Assembly (NCBI GenBank): GCA_937928045.1
Contig: CALFWO010000027.1
Location: 114,035 to 178,034 of the forward strand
Origin: an uncultured Saprospiraceae bacterium
Lineage (GTDB): Bacteria; Bacteroidota; Bacteroidia; Chitinophagales; Saprospiraceae
Length of the DNA stretch: 64,000 bases
Direction of reading: 5' to 3'
The notes under the pieces were generated by a model. It saw nothing but the letters and a program-made list of their open reading frames with translations, was not told where the DNA came from and ran no database searches. The position numbers and the translations under genes are program-made. Below are positions 35,910-44,580 of the stretch, one piece after another (position 1 is the stretch's first letter; each line of letters opens with the position of its first letter).

Positions 35910-36458
35910 ATGAGGAATTTACTTATCGCTGCTTCAATAGTCCTTTCGGGCTTTTTTATATTATCATCAAATACAGCCTCAACCGATATATTGTATTGGT
36001 CACCAGATCATCGTTTGACCTGGGATGACTTTAAGGGCTTTCCAAGTTATCAACATTCTGAAATCTCCGCCCTAACGGCATCTGGTATTGTGCACTATAA
36101 AGGTTGCCAAGATGGATTTATCAATTATAAAGTTCAAGCCTACTTCGAAAGAAAGGAGTCTTGGGTAAAATCTGAAGCATTGACCGAGCATCATTTGATT
36201 CATGAGCAGATTCACTTCGATATTACGGAGATTCATGCAAGAAAAGTTAGAAAAGCATTGAGTCAAAGAAAATTTAGATGTGGACAAGAAAATGAATTTG
36301 AAATTTTTGTAGCAAAACTTACTGATGACTGGCAAAATGATCAGCGCAAGTATGATGAAGAAACAAAGCATAGTTTGGATGAAGCGAAGCAGGGAGAGTG
36401 GCATCATCATGTTTCTGAAGAGTTGAACAGTCTTCATGCTTATGAAACCACAGAATAA
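35910..36458 (+). CDS. secreted DUF922-like putative zinc peptidase
   Basis: 182 residues with a signal peptide (1-24, MRNLLIAASIVLSGFFIL...). The sequence HLIHEQIHFDITEIHARKVRKAL contains an HExxH zincin motif (98-102, HEQIH) followed by FD, the hallmark of DUF922/Mlr-type putative Zn-dependent peptidases; the upstream RLTWDDFKGFP and SALTASGI phrases are also conserved in that family. Proteolytic activity is inferred from the motif only. The mature protein is soluble and periplasmic or secreted. It follows the alkyltransferase-like gene by 17 bases and precedes a DUF2147 gene by 57. Confidence 0.75.
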   Translation: MRNLLIAASIVLSGFFILSSNTASTDILYWSPDHRLTWDDFKGFPSYQHSEISALTASGIVHYKGCQDGFINYKVQAYFERKESWVKSEALTEHHLIHEQIHFDITEIHARKVRKALSQRKFRCGQENEFEIFVAKLTDDWQNDQRKYDEETKHSLDEAKQGEWHHHVSEELNSLHAYETTE

Positions 36459-36515
36459 TAGCAATTCAGTCAGAGACTTCTTAACTTAGCCATTGAATAA
36501 ATACAAACTATAACT

Positions 36516-36950
36516 ATGTTTAAATTCATTTGCGCAGTCTTGTTGGTGTTTTCTAGCCTAACAGATGTCATTTTAGCTCAAACTACTCCTGCTGGAACTT
36601 GGAAAACTATTGACGATAAAACCAGCGAAGAGAAATCTTATATCGATATTTATGAGCAAGGAGGTAAGTTTTACGGAAAAGTCACAAAAATTTTAACGGA
36701 TGAGCCTGATGCAATCTGTGAAGAATGTTCTGGAAAGAAAAAGAACCAACCCGTCTTAGGTATGGTCATACTTGAGGATATGTCTCCAGTTGAAGATTAT
36801 TGGAAAAATGGAACCATTCTAGATCCTGAGAATGGATCCACTTATGGATGCAGTATTTGGTTCGAAGAAGGAAAACCTGACGAACTAAAAGTGCGCGGAA
36901 AGCACTGGACAGGTCTGTATCGAACCCAAACTTGGTATAAAGTGAAATAA
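36516..36950 (+). CDS. DUF2147 domain secreted protein
   Basis: 144 residues: signal peptide 1-21 (LVFSSLTDVILAQ), then a DUF2147 domain: PAGTWKTIDDKTSEEKSYIDIYEQGGKFYGKVTKIL, DAICEECSGKKKNQPVLGMVIL, GTILDPENGSTYGCSIWFEE, LKVRGKHWTGLYRTQTWYKV. The domain is a lipocalin-like beta-barrel exported to the periplasm, function unknown; the paired cysteines (ICEEC) are typical. No terminator is evident, and the next gene is 100 bases on. Confidence 0.85.
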   Translation: MFKFICAVLLVFSSLTDVILAQTTPAGTWKTIDDKTSEEKSYIDIYEQGGKFYGKVTKILTDEPDAICEECSGKKKNQPVLGMVILEDMSPVEDYWKNGTILDPENGSTYGCSIWFEEGKPDELKVRGKHWTGLYRTQTWYKVK

Positions 36951-37050
36951 TTCACTAAAAAACTTCCCTCCAAACAATATAGCTGATTGTATATCAGTTC
37001 TTAATGAAACGCTAAAAGAAGCGTATTTATTCACTTTTAAACGTGTCTCT

Positions 37051-37287
37051 ATGCTTGTAGATTCTACACTAAACCATTTAGTGAGCTATCTTTACAAGGA
37101 GACCTCCACCCTGGAAACATTTGAAATTGAAGACGTTTTGGAGAATGATCAAGAGTCCATGAAAGCATTCAAAAGACTACAATCAGGTTATATGCAGCTT
37201 CCAAAAGCTACATTTAGCCCAAAAATGTCCTCTGTCCAGGCCATCCTTCGTTATAGTAAACGAACCTCAGTGGAGCCTTCTCATTAA
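37051..37287 (+). CDS. small conserved Bacteroidetes protein
   Basis: 78 residues with no signal peptide or membrane segment: MLVDSTLNHLVSYLYKETST..., ending in SPKMSSVQAILRYSKRTSV. I do not know its function. The pattern (acidic helix, then a basic PK..SVQAILRYSK motif) recalls short proteins seen across this phylum, so I take it as real; a terminator hairpin at 37338-37367 closes it. It could be a DNA- or RNA-binding accessory or a regulatory peptide; neither can be argued from sequence. Confidence 0.65.
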   Translation: MLVDSTLNHLVSYLYKETSTLETFEIEDVLENDQESMKAFKRLQSGYMQLPKATFSPKMSSVQAILRYSKRTSVEPSH

Positions 37288-37337
37288 AGTCTCACTAGAA
37301 GCAACTAAAAAGGTCAAATAAGACCGTAAACAAATTC

Positions 37338-37367
37338 AAAAGCGATGTCCAATGGGCATCGCTTTTT
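37338..37367 (+). terminator. terminator after the 78-residue gene
   Basis: AAAAGCGATGTCC, loop AAT, GGGCATCGCTTTT: 13 positions with one T-G pair, T tail. Confidence 0.88.
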
Positions 37368-37560
37368 TGCTTTATAACCACTTTCTTTCGGTAACTTTAC
37401 CATTGTTCCCATTATACTGAATTGATTAGAACGAGTTTGAATTACTACAAACTTTCAATGTTTGTTAGCTATTTGAATACAAACATGGTTAAACTGTAAT
37501 TATTTTGATTACTTACAGCAAATTGTTTTAATAAAATTAATTTTCAAAAAAAGCCAAAAA
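37368..37560. other. gene-free AT-rich stretch upstream of recA
   Basis: About 190 bases between the terminator and the recA promoter. I see no frame, repeat or hairpin of note; a short near-palindrome GGTAACTTTACC (37390-37401) is the only structure, and I attach no function to it. Confidence 0.4.
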
Positions 37561-37563
37561 CAT

Positions 37564-37594
37564 TTTGTATTAAAAAACAATTCGTTTAGATTTG
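37564..37594 (+). promoter_or_regulatory. promoter of recA
   Basis: TTG at 37565-37567, a 19-base spacer and TAGATTTG at 37587-37594: exact fit to the Bacteroidetes sigma-A promoter. The recA ATG is 40 bases downstream. Confidence 0.85.
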
Positions 37595-37633
37595 CACTGC
37601 TATAATGTTTTATTCACCTCCAAAATTAGTATA

Positions 37634-38701
37634 ATGTCAAAAGATAAAGACGCCAAATTGAAAGCGCTCAGCATGACAGTTGATCGCTTAGAAAAGACTT
37701 ATGGGAAAGGAATCGTCATGAAATTGGGCGATAAGCAAGTAGTAGAGGCAGAGACGATCCCTACGGGCTCATTGGGGCTAGACTTAGCTCTAGGTATCAA
37801 TGGACTCCCACAAGGGCGTATTGTAGAGATATATGGTCCTGAATCGTCAGGAAAGACCACCTTAGCAATCCATGCCATTGCAGAATGTCAAAAACAAGGA
37901 GGGATTGCGGCTTTTGTAGATGCTGAGCATGCTTTTGATAGATTTTATGCGGAAGCTCTTGGTGTAGACACCGAGAATCTTTTGATCTCTCAGCCAGATA
38001 ACGGGGAGCAAGCCTTAGAGATCGCAGAAAACCTAATTCGTTCAGGAGCTATCGACATCATTGTGGTTGATTCAGTAGCAGCGCTTGTACCTAAGAGTGA
38101 AATCGAGGGAGAGATGGGAGATTCTAAAATGGGACTTCAAGCGAGACTGATGTCTCAAGCAATGAGAAAGTTGACGGGTACAATAGGAAGAACTGGATGT
38201 TGCTGTATTTTTATTAATCAGTTAAGAGAAAAAATTGGTGTGTTATTCGGCAATCCTGAGACGACTACTGGAGGAAATGCTTTGAAATTTTACTCTTCAA
38301 TTCGATTGGATATCAGAAGAAATGGATCAGCGATTAAGGACAAGGAGGGAAATGTTGTTGGTAATCATGTGAAAGTAAAAGTGGTTAAGAACAAATTAGC
38401 TCCTCCATTTAGAATTGCCACATTTGATATCATGTTTGGTCAAGGAATTTCCAAAACAGGAGAGATCGTTGACATGGGGGTAGAATTTGATGTGATTGAA
38501 AAAAGTGGAGCTTGGTATGGATATGCCGGAACAAAGATCGCACAAGGAAGAGAAGCTGCGAAGAATTTCTTAGCAGACAATCCTGAAATTGCGCTTGAGA
38601 TCGAAAGAAAGATTAAAGCAAAGGTTGCTGGAATCGAGTTACCAGAAGATACTAAGAAAGTAGAGAAAGAGAAAAAAGCAGTTGCAGCTGCTAAGGCATA
38701 A
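37634..38701 (+). CDS. recA: recombinase RecA
   Basis: 355-residue recombinase that forms filaments on single-stranded DNA for strand exchange and repair. Walker A GPESSGKT (68-75), Walker B region ([24 protein letters not shown]), the L1/L2 DNA-binding loops ([13 protein letters not shown] and [21 protein letters not shown]) and the C-terminal domain are all clear. The C-terminal tail is basic/Lys-rich ([15 protein letters not shown]) where E. coli has an acidic one. The frame opens 14 codons earlier, but the promoter places transcription start near 37601, making the ATG at 37634 ([12 protein letters not shown]) the only sensible start. No LexA-type operator was found. Confidence 0.98.
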   Translation: MSKDKDAKLKALSMTVDRLEKTYGKGIVMKLGDKQVVEAETIPTGSLGLDLALGINGLPQGRIVEIYGPESSGKTTLAIHAIAECQKQGGIAAFVDAEHAFDRFYAEALGVDTENLLISQPDNGEQALEIAENLIRSGAIDIIVVDSVAALVPKSEIEGEMGDSKMGLQARLMSQAMRKLTGTIGRTGCCCIFINQLREKIGVLFGNPETTTGGNALKFYSSIRLDIRRNGSAIKDKEGNVVGNHVKVKVVKNKLAPPFRIATFDIMFGQGISKTGEIVDMGVEFDVIEKSGAWYGYAGTKIAQGREAAKNFLADNPEIALEIERKIKAKVAGIELPEDTKKVEKEKKAVAAAKA

Positions 38702-38736
38702 ATCAAATTGCCATAGCGTGAACAATGGAAAATATT

Positions 38737-38776
38737 TCGCTCAATCGAATTCGTTTCGGTTGAGCGATTTTTTTTG
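38737..38776 (+). terminator. terminator of recA
   Basis: TCGCTCAATCGAA / TTTCGGTTGAGCGA with a five-base loop, then eight T. Thirteen pairs including one T-G. Confidence 0.88.
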
Positions 38777-38885
38777 GTTAAAACTGACTTAGATTAAATT
38801 CTGGCTAAGCTTTATTTCTGATTGGAGTCTATTGCGGAACGAAAACTGACCAAAAGAAAAAAGTATAATAGTCTTCAAACACTTA

Positions 38886-39476
38886 TTAATTCCATTCAAA
38901 GGATTCCACCATTTTTAAAACATCTTCTTTCACAAAGCGAACTAAAGGGGCTAATGAATCAGGTCTCGATTTAGTATTGAAATATAGCGAGCCTCTAAGA
39001 AAATTATCGACTTCGTCAGATAGATAGAATTGAATAGGGCTTGCTACTTCTCCTTCTAAATTGAACAAAAAACCTTTAACGGATTCATTTTTGAAAATTG
39101 GAACTTCATCGATATAGTTTGCCACAGCGTTGTGTTTCTGCGAAAGAATAAATGCATCTCTTTTTAATTTTTCAAACCCTTCTTGCGATTTAAGAGGATA
39201 ATAAGAAAAATGAATTCTTGCATCAAAATCTTCATAGACCAGATCGAACCAACAAGGATGCAATGTTGAGCCATCAAAATATTTTTGATCTTGTTCAATA
39301 GAAGTATAGCTGGGCTTAATAAAAGAAAAGTTGCAGTAGTCGGTATTGAACTGGTTGTAAGTTTTTTCAGGGAAATTTATTCTGGGATACATTCTTGGTT
39401 TCGGGGTAGAAATAATTTCTTCAACGCAACCAGACAATCCGAATATAATTAAAAGGCAAAGACCTAAATATTTCAT
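38886..39476 (-). CDS. gldD: gliding motility lipoprotein GldD
   Basis: 196-residue lipoprotein. Lipobox IFGLSGC with the lipidated Cys17; then TPKPRMYPRINFPEKTYNQF, the GldD signature, and an otherwise beta-rich domain (WFDLVYEDFDARIHFSYYPL). GldD is required for Bacteroidetes gliding and T9SS function; its molecular role is not settled. It is the last gene of mutY-ssb-gldE-gldD (10 bases after gldE), a synteny that by itself supports the identification. Confidence 0.88.
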   Translation of the reverse strand: MKYLGLCLLIIFGLSGCVEEIISTPKPRMYPRINFPEKTYNQFNTDYCNFSFIKPSYTSIEQDQKYFDGSTLHPCWFDLVYEDFDARIHFSYYPLKSQEGFEKLKRDAFILSQKHNAVANYIDEVPIFKNESVKGFLFNLEGEVASPIQFYLSDEVDNFLRGSLYFNTKSRPDSLAPLVRFVKEDVLKMVESFEWN

Positions 39477-39486
39477 GTACTATGAT

Positions 39487-40908
39487 TTATTGATCAGCTG
39501 GTAATTTAATTTTAATACGCTTAATTCTTCTTTTGTCAACAGCCATGATCTTGAATAAATATCCTCCAAAAGAAAACTCCCTACCCTGCTTTGGAAGCAT
39601 TCCTGTTAGTTCTAAAATCATTCCAGCAATTGTATCAGCATCTCCTCGTATTCTGTCAAAGGTGTCAGTTTCAATATTTACAACTCTACAGATATCATTT
39701 AAAAGAGTTTTTCCTTCAAAAATAAATGTATGCTCATCAATTCGTTCGAAATCAATTTCTTTTAGTTCATCTTTTTCATCCTTGATTTCTCCAATGACTT
39801 CTTCCATAATATCTTCCAAAGTAACAATCCCAGAACTTCCGCCATATTCATCAACCACAATTGCCATGTGGACTTTTTGAATTTGAAACTCTTTAAGTAA
39901 ATCACTTATTTTTTTAGATTCCGGTGCATAGAAAACAGTTGGTCTGACCAATTGCTGCCATTCGTAGTCCGCTTTATCAATATGAGGAATCAAGTCTTTA
40001 ACGTATAAAATACCAGTTACCGTATCAAAATCATCTTCGTAAACAGGAAGCCTTGAATAACCACAATCTTGAATAATTCCCATTAACTCTTTAAATGTTA
40101 ATCTAAAATCCACGGAAATCACATCGACGCGTGATCTCATAATTTGCTTTACATTGAGATCTCCGAATTTCACAATTGATTTTAAAATATCAATTTCTTG
40201 CTCGGCGTCTGTTTCAGATTGAACGGTAAGTTCTATTGCCTGTGCAACATCTTCTCTTGAAGTTAGCGATTCACTATTTGTGTATTTATCTAATTTCCGT
40301 TCAAGAAAATTGGAACCAGAAACTAGCATACTACTTAAAGGATGAAAAAGCTTTTCAAGAAAAAGTAAAGGTCTAGACATATTTCTTGCAAGCGTAACAT
40401 TGTTGAACTTCGCATATACCTTAGGTGCGACTTCTCCGAACAATACAAGCAAGAATGTAACACCAACAATTGTAATTGATAAATGGATGAATTTTCCTAG
40501 GCCTTCGTTAGTAAAAAGGAAATTTAAAAAGCTCAGTCTGTCCAAGATTCCTTCTGCCCAAATCAAAGTAGTGGAAAGCGGTAAAATTGCATTCAACAAA
40601 AAGTCAGAAACTAAGACAATCGCAATGTTGATGAAGTTGTTGGAAATTAAAATGGTAGCTAATAATCTTCTAGGACGATCTCTCAACGAAAGAATATTTA
40701 AAGAAGACTGTTTGGTATCTTCTCCAAGCGTTTTGATTTGATTGTTGTCTAAACTGAAAAATGCAATTTCACTACCAGAAACCATTGCCGAAAATAACAG
40801 CAGTATCACTACCAAAAGGCCTGAAAATATTAATGCGGTTGGACTGATGCTTAGCGCAAGAAAGTAATTGAGGAAAAGTATGGGAATTTCGGGATCAGGA
40901 TCCAACAA
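39487..40908 (-). CDS. gldE: gliding motility-associated CNNM/CorC-type membrane protein GldE
   Basis: 473-residue integral membrane protein. The N-terminal CNNM/DUF21 domain has three to four spans (about 22-47, 80-105, 150-175) after the start DPDPEIPILFLNYFL; a pair of CBS domains (about 250-370; VKQIMRSRVDVISVDFRLTF, GILYVKDLIPHI) and a C-terminal CorC_HlyC transporter-associated domain (about 385-470). CorC-like proteins are linked to metal transport; GldE is a genetic partner of GldD. The start is a TTG (40908 or 40905; Bacteroidetes GldE usually begins just before DPDP), since no ATG fits. Confidence 0.9.
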   Translation of the reverse strand: MLDPDPEIPILFLNYFLALSISPTALIFSGLLVVILLLFSAMVSGSEIAFFSLDNNQIKTLGEDTKQSSLNILSLRDRPRRLLATILISNNFINIAIVLVSDFLLNAILPLSTTLIWAEGILDRLSFLNFLFTNEGLGKFIHLSITIVGVTFLLVLFGEVAPKVYAKFNNVTLARNMSRPLLFLEKLFHPLSSMLVSGSNFLERKLDKYTNSESLTSREDVAQAIELTVQSETDAEQEIDILKSIVKFGDLNVKQIMRSRVDVISVDFRLTFKELMGIIQDCGYSRLPVYEDDFDTVTGILYVKDLIPHIDKADYEWQQLVRPTVFYAPESKKISDLLKEFQIQKVHMAIVVDEYGGSSGIVTLEDIMEEVIGEIKDEKDELKEIDFERIDEHTFIFEGKTLLNDICRVVNIETDTFDRIRGDADTIAGMILELTGMLPKQGREFSFGGYLFKIMAVDKRRIKRIKIKLPADQ

Positions 40909-40939
40909 ATAGGTGTTTAATTAGAAAAAGCCTTTCTAG

Positions 40940-41395
40940 TTAGAAAGGTAAATCGTCAGTTTCTGGCGCAGATTGAACCGGATTAGTTTGTACGGCAGAA
41001 GGAGTATTAGTGTTGCTTTGAGGGTTAGCAGGGGCGCTACTTTGATTAGCATTTCCTCCCATACCCATACTTTCTCGTTTGGTAATTATCCGAAAGTAAT
41101 TAGCAACTACATCTGTATTGTATCTGGTGTTGTTGTCTTTGTCTTGCCATTTCCGGGTTGAAAGTTTTCCTTCAACATAGACCATGTCACCTTTTTTAAC
41201 ATTGTTCGCCTTTTCGGCCAAGTTTCTCCAAACAACCACATTGTGCCATTCTGTGTTGGTATTCCACTGGCCATCTTTCCCCATATAATTTTCACTTGTA
41301 GCAACAGAAAACTTCCCTACCTGGGTGCCATTTTCTAAATGTCTGATTTCAGCATCTCCACCAACGTTTCCGATTAATGTTACTCTATTTACCAT
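40940..41395 (-). CDS. ssb: single-stranded DNA-binding protein
   Basis: 151-residue SSB: OB-fold (1-107) beginning MVNRVTLIGNVGGDAEIRHLENGTQVGKFSVATSE, with WHNVVVWRNLAEKANNVKKGDMVYVEGKLSTRKWQDKDNN; a disordered Asn/Pro/Ser/Gln-rich linker; and the acidic tip ETDDLPF that recruits repair and replication partners. Cotranscribed with mutY (19 bases upstream) and gldE (31 bases downstream), as commonly seen in Bacteroidetes. Confidence 0.97.
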   Translation of the reverse strand: MVNRVTLIGNVGGDAEIRHLENGTQVGKFSVATSENYMGKDGQWNTNTEWHNVVVWRNLAEKANNVKKGDMVYVEGKLSTRKWQDKDNNTRYNTDVVANYFRIITKRESMGMGGNANQSSAPANPQSNTNTPSAVQTNPVQSAPETDDLPF

Positions 41396-41414
41396 AAGTT
41401 CTAAATTTCAATTA

Positions 41415-42503
41415 CTATAAGTTTAAAGATAACTCCTTATCTGATAAATAAGAACTTATCATCTTAGGAAAAGGCAGTTGATCAACATTTTTTTTCAATA
41501 CCCATTCATATTGATTCATAAGGGACTTTGGAATTTTATTGGCTTCTAATTTCAGGAACCTGCCGTAGATTGTCTGATGTGTCAATTGTTGTTTAAAAGG
41601 GGTGCTATAGCTCCGTTCCTTGTTAAACTTGAAACCCTTGAATAGTTTTTGAAATTCAGAGGAATTAATAACCTCGGTTAAAACAAAAGCTTTTTTACCC
41701 TCAATCATTGGAAAATCATAAAGCCCTTGCCAAATATCTTTCTCGGTTCTTTTTTTCATTAATCTAAAGTCCTTGTGAACTACATCTACATAATGGAAGA
41801 ATCTAGTTTTCTTTTTCAACTTTTTCTCTTTGAAAGGCAAGGACTGAATCAGATCATTTTGAAAGGCGATACAATTTTCTTGAAAAGGACAAATTGAACA
41901 TTTTGGTTTCTTTGGGCTGCAAATAGTCGCTCCGAAATCGATTATCGCTTGATTGTATTTAGCCGATTGCTTTTTTAACAGAAGCTTGTTAGCTACAGAT
42001 TGAAATCTTTTTTTTCCATTTGTGCTATCAATGGCATCTGCGATACCTAGAAATCTACTGAGGACACGGTATACATTTCCGTCCACAACAGCATACGGAA
42101 GTTCAAATGCGAAAGAGGCGATTGCAGCTGCGGTGTAAGGACCAACACCCTTAAGTCCCAATAACCACTTATAATCTGCTTTAAATTGCCCTCCTTCTTC
42201 TGAAATGAATTTGGCTGTGGCATGAAGATTTCTTGCTCTTGAATAATATCCTAAGCCTTGCCAGTGTTTCATGACATTCTGCTCTGAAGCTTTGGCCAGA
42301 TCCTCAACCCTTGGAAATGATTTCTTGAATTTTAAAAAGTAATTCCAACCTTGTTCAACTCGAGTTTGCTGAAGAATTATCTCTGACAACCAGATGAGAT
42401 AAGGATCTTTAATTGATTTCCAAGGCATGGGCCTTTCATTTTGATCCGCCCAGCTTAATAGCTTTTTCTGAAACCATTTGATTGCCTTTGCCTCAATTTC
42501 CAT
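41415..42503 (-). CDS. mutY: A/G-specific adenine glycosylase MutY
   Basis: 362-residue base-excision enzyme that removes A mispaired with 8-oxoguanine. Helix-hairpin-helix LKGVGPYTAAAIASFAFELPYAVVDGNVYRVLSRF with catalytic Asp in VVDGNV, catalytic Glu in LIWLSEIILQQTRV, and the 4Fe-4S cluster C-x6-C-x2-C-x5-C (CSPKKPKCSICPFQENC). The C-terminal NUDIX-like domain recognises 8-oxoG. The frame opens at 42575, but the first 24 codons cover a transcription terminator (42532-42563), so the ATG at 42503 is the start. First gene of the mutY-ssb-gldE-gldD operon. Confidence 0.95.
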   Translation of the reverse strand: MEIEAKAIKWFQKKLLSWADQNERPMPWKSIKDPYLIWLSEIILQQTRVEQGWNYFLKFKKSFPRVEDLAKASEQNVMKHWQGLGYYSRARNLHATAKFISEEGGQFKADYKWLLGLKGVGPYTAAAIASFAFELPYAVVDGNVYRVLSRFLGIADAIDSTNGKKRFQSVANKLLLKKQSAKYNQAIIDFGATICSPKKPKCSICPFQENCIAFQNDLIQSLPFKEKKLKKKTRFFHYVDVVHKDFRLMKKRTEKDIWQGLYDFPMIEGKKAFVLTEVINSSEFQKLFKGFKFNKERSYSTPFKQQLTHQTIYGRFLKLEANKIPKSLMNQYEWVLKKNVDQLPFPKMISSYLSDKELSLNL

Positions 42504-42531
42504 ATCGCCAATGGTTGTAAACAGGTGAAAT

Positions 42532-42563
42532 AAAAAAAGCCAATCTAACAAAAGATTGGCTTT
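42532..42563 (-). terminator. terminator between the ECF sigma gene and mutY
   Basis: On the minus strand AAAGCCAATCT, loop TTTGTT, AGATTGGCTTT and seven T: 11 pairs, ending the sigma-factor transcript and fixing the mutY start downstream. Confidence 0.88.
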
Positions 42564-42584
42564 AAATTTATTCAAGATGTAAGT

Positions 42585-43121
42585 TTAGACATCTTTTTCT
42601 CTTACTAGATAGGCATCGCCATATCTAGCGAGAATTAATTCTCTCATTTCTTTTCTTGCGAAGAAAATTCGACTCTTTACAGTTCCTAAAGGAAGTTCAA
42701 GGTTGTCGGCAATTTCCTGGTATTTATATCCTTGATAATGCATCATAAATGGCACTCTAAGGTTTTCTTCGATTTCGTCCATCATTCCCATCAATTCGTC
42801 CATTACCATGTCCGAATTGGCATTATTTCTAATACTATTGCTTCCAGAATTGATGTAAAACATATTATCGGTAGAGTCGATAATTGTTTTTGACTTCACC
42901 TTCTTTCGGTAATTGTTGATAAAGATGTTCTTCATAATGGTGAACATCCAAGCCTTAAAGTTGGTATCAGGCCGAAATTTATCTCTATTTATCAGGGCGC
43001 GCATGGAGGTCTCTTGGAAGAGATCCTTAGCATCGTCCATATTCTTAGTCAGATTGTAGGCAAACGCTTGTAACATCGTTGCCAACTTGTCTAGCTTGGT
43101 ATTAAATTCTATTGTTGACAT
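42585..43121 (-). CDS. ECF-type RNA polymerase sigma factor
   Basis: 178-residue sigma-70 family factor with region 2 (LATMLQAFAYNLTKNMDDAKDLFQETSMRALINRDKF, then FKAWMFTIMKNIFINNYRKK) and region 4 (LRVPFMMHYQGYKYQEIADNLELPLGTVKSRIFFARKEMREL), so an ECF subfamily member. No anti-sigma gene is adjacent. Similar stand-alone factors occur in many Bacteroidetes. A complete promoter precedes it (43157-43188) and a terminator follows. Confidence 0.92.
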   Translation of the reverse strand: MSTIEFNTKLDKLATMLQAFAYNLTKNMDDAKDLFQETSMRALINRDKFRPDTNFKAWMFTIMKNIFINNYRKKVKSKTIIDSTDNMFYINSGSNSIRNNANSDMVMDELMGMMDEIEENLRVPFMMHYQGYKYQEIADNLELPLGTVKSRIFFARKEMRELILARYGDAYLVREKDV

Positions 43122-43156
43122 ATTACTTGATTTAATATTGTTCTAATGTGGTAATA

Positions 43157-43188
43157 CAAAGATAACGTTTGTTTAAGTTAATTCCCAA
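43157..43188 (-). promoter_or_regulatory. promoter of the ECF sigma gene
   Basis: Minus strand: TTG (43186-43188), 21-base spacer, TATCTTTG (43157-43164). It leaves a leader of about 30 bases. The same region contains AACGTTT-like repeats at 43164-43170 and 43190-43197. Confidence 0.65.
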
Positions 43189-43289
43189 TAAACGTTAAAC
43201 ACTTGGGTCGTTTTAACGACTGTTTAGAACAGATATTAACCCTAAAATCAAGTAAAGTGCTTATTAATCAAGGAGTTGCGCAAAGTGTT

Positions 43290-43326
43290 AATATTTTCTG
43301 AAAGTTAAAAACTTTCAGAAAATATT
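43290..43326. repeat. 17-bp perfect inverted repeat
   Basis: AATATTTTCTGAAAGTT, loop AAA, AACTTTCAGAAAATATT. It sits between the ECF sigma gene and the end of the LptF/G-like gene. No T run follows on the minus strand, so it could be a weak terminator for the permease, an RNA-stability hairpin or an operator. Confidence 0.85.
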
Positions 43327-43418
43327 GAAAGTTTAAAAAGATTTTGAGTTTTGTTGAGTAGATGATTTGATAAATACCATGGAAATTCAGGAAAATAGCA
43401 GTCCGGATAATTGCCAGC

Positions 43419-44507
43419 CTATTTTTGAGCTTTAGAAAACAAATAAATCGCAACTAAAGAAAAGACAATATTAGGTAACCAAACGCCCATTACAGGACTT
43501 AAAACATCATTATTTGCAAAGGTGATAGAAAATTTAATCAGGAAAATATAGACGGCTCCGCAGATTACTCCAAGCAAAAGATGAAGTCCCATCCCTCCCC
43601 TTACTTTTCTTCCGGCAATCGCAACACCTATTATAGTCAAAATGATAATGGAAAATGGTTCTGAACTTCTCCGTTCTACTTCAACCTGATACTCCTTGGT
43701 ATTTCCCACTCCTCGTTCGCGATCTCTTAAAATGGCATGCTTCAGATCGGAAGTGACTAGCATGTCTTTTTGATTTAAAAATCTTACAAAGTCTTCTGGC
43801 CTCAGATTAAGAGTGGTGTCCATACTTTTTTTCAAACCAATATTCAAAGACTCTTTCATTCCGTCGAAAGTATGAATCTCATAGTCTTTCAAAGTCCACT
43901 TTTCTGTACTGTCCGTATAGATTGCCTTTCTCGCTTTAAGCGAATAAACCATCTTATTGCCTTGAATTTGTTCGAGGCGAAAGTTATCGGCCGTCTTATT
44001 TTTCTTGTTGAACCTTTTGATGTAAACCGTAGTCTCAGGACCAATGAAAAAATGAACATTACTCTTTTTTCCTTTGTCATTGGACTTCCAAATATAAGTA
44101 TGCTCAAAGTCTAAACGACTCTTATTCCCTTCGGGTATCAAATAATGATTCGCAATGAAATGAAAGCCGGCAATTAATCCTGCGGAAATTAGATAGGGCC
44201 TTAGAATTCTTCCAAAGCTAACTCCCGCATTTAGAATGGAGATCATTTCAGAATTTGAAGCCAGTCTTGATGTGAAAAAAATGACTGATATCAAGGCATA
44301 TAATGGTATCAATTGCCCTACCATAAACAGACAGAAATTGATATAATAATCAAAGAGCATTTCACTCAATGGAACTTGTTCCTCTATGAAATCCTCCACC
44401 TTATCACTAAAATCAATAACTACTGCAATCATGGTAAAGATCGCCATGGTGAACAAAAACGTTCCCAAGAATTTCTTAATAATATAGCGATCAAGAATAT
44501 TTAGCAT
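43419..44507 (-). CDS. LptF/LptG-family permease
   Basis: 362-residue inner-membrane protein of the YjgP/YjgQ family, a component of the ABC complex that extracts lipopolysaccharide. Typical layout: three spans near residues 15-35, 60-85 and 95-120, a soluble periplasmic beta-jellyroll (about 130-265, FIGPETTVYIKRFNKKNK...), and three spans at about 285-355. Motifs include LDRYIIKKFLGTFLFTM and SNSEMISILNAGVSFGRILRP. It is LptG-like by context, but the paralogues are hard to separate. It lies 73 bases downstream of tgt, a frequent Bacteroidetes pairing. Confidence 0.9.
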   Translation of the reverse strand: MLNILDRYIIKKFLGTFLFTMAIFTMIAVVIDFSDKVEDFIEEQVPLSEMLFDYYINFCLFMVGQLIPLYALISVIFFTSRLASNSEMISILNAGVSFGRILRPYLISAGLIAGFHFIANHYLIPEGNKSRLDFEHTYIWKSNDKGKKSNVHFFIGPETTVYIKRFNKKNKTADNFRLEQIQGNKMVYSLKARKAIYTDSTEKWTLKDYEIHTFDGMKESLNIGLKKSMDTTLNLRPEDFVRFLNQKDMLVTSDLKHAILRDRERGVGNTKEYQVEVERRSSEPFSIIILTIIGVAIAGRKVRGGMGLHLLLGVICGAVYIFLIKFSITFANNDVLSPVMGVWLPNIVFSLVAIYLFSKAQK

Positions 44508-44580
44508 AATTGAGGCCTAGTGACTTTTAGGCAGATAGTATTAACGTATGTATAGGAGATTTTGTGTCTTAAAAAAGAAT

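Noticed and set aside
41415..42575. Longer MutY start at 42575
   Set aside because: The extra 24 codons lie across a terminator hairpin and have no match to MutY; the ATG at 42503 is used instead.
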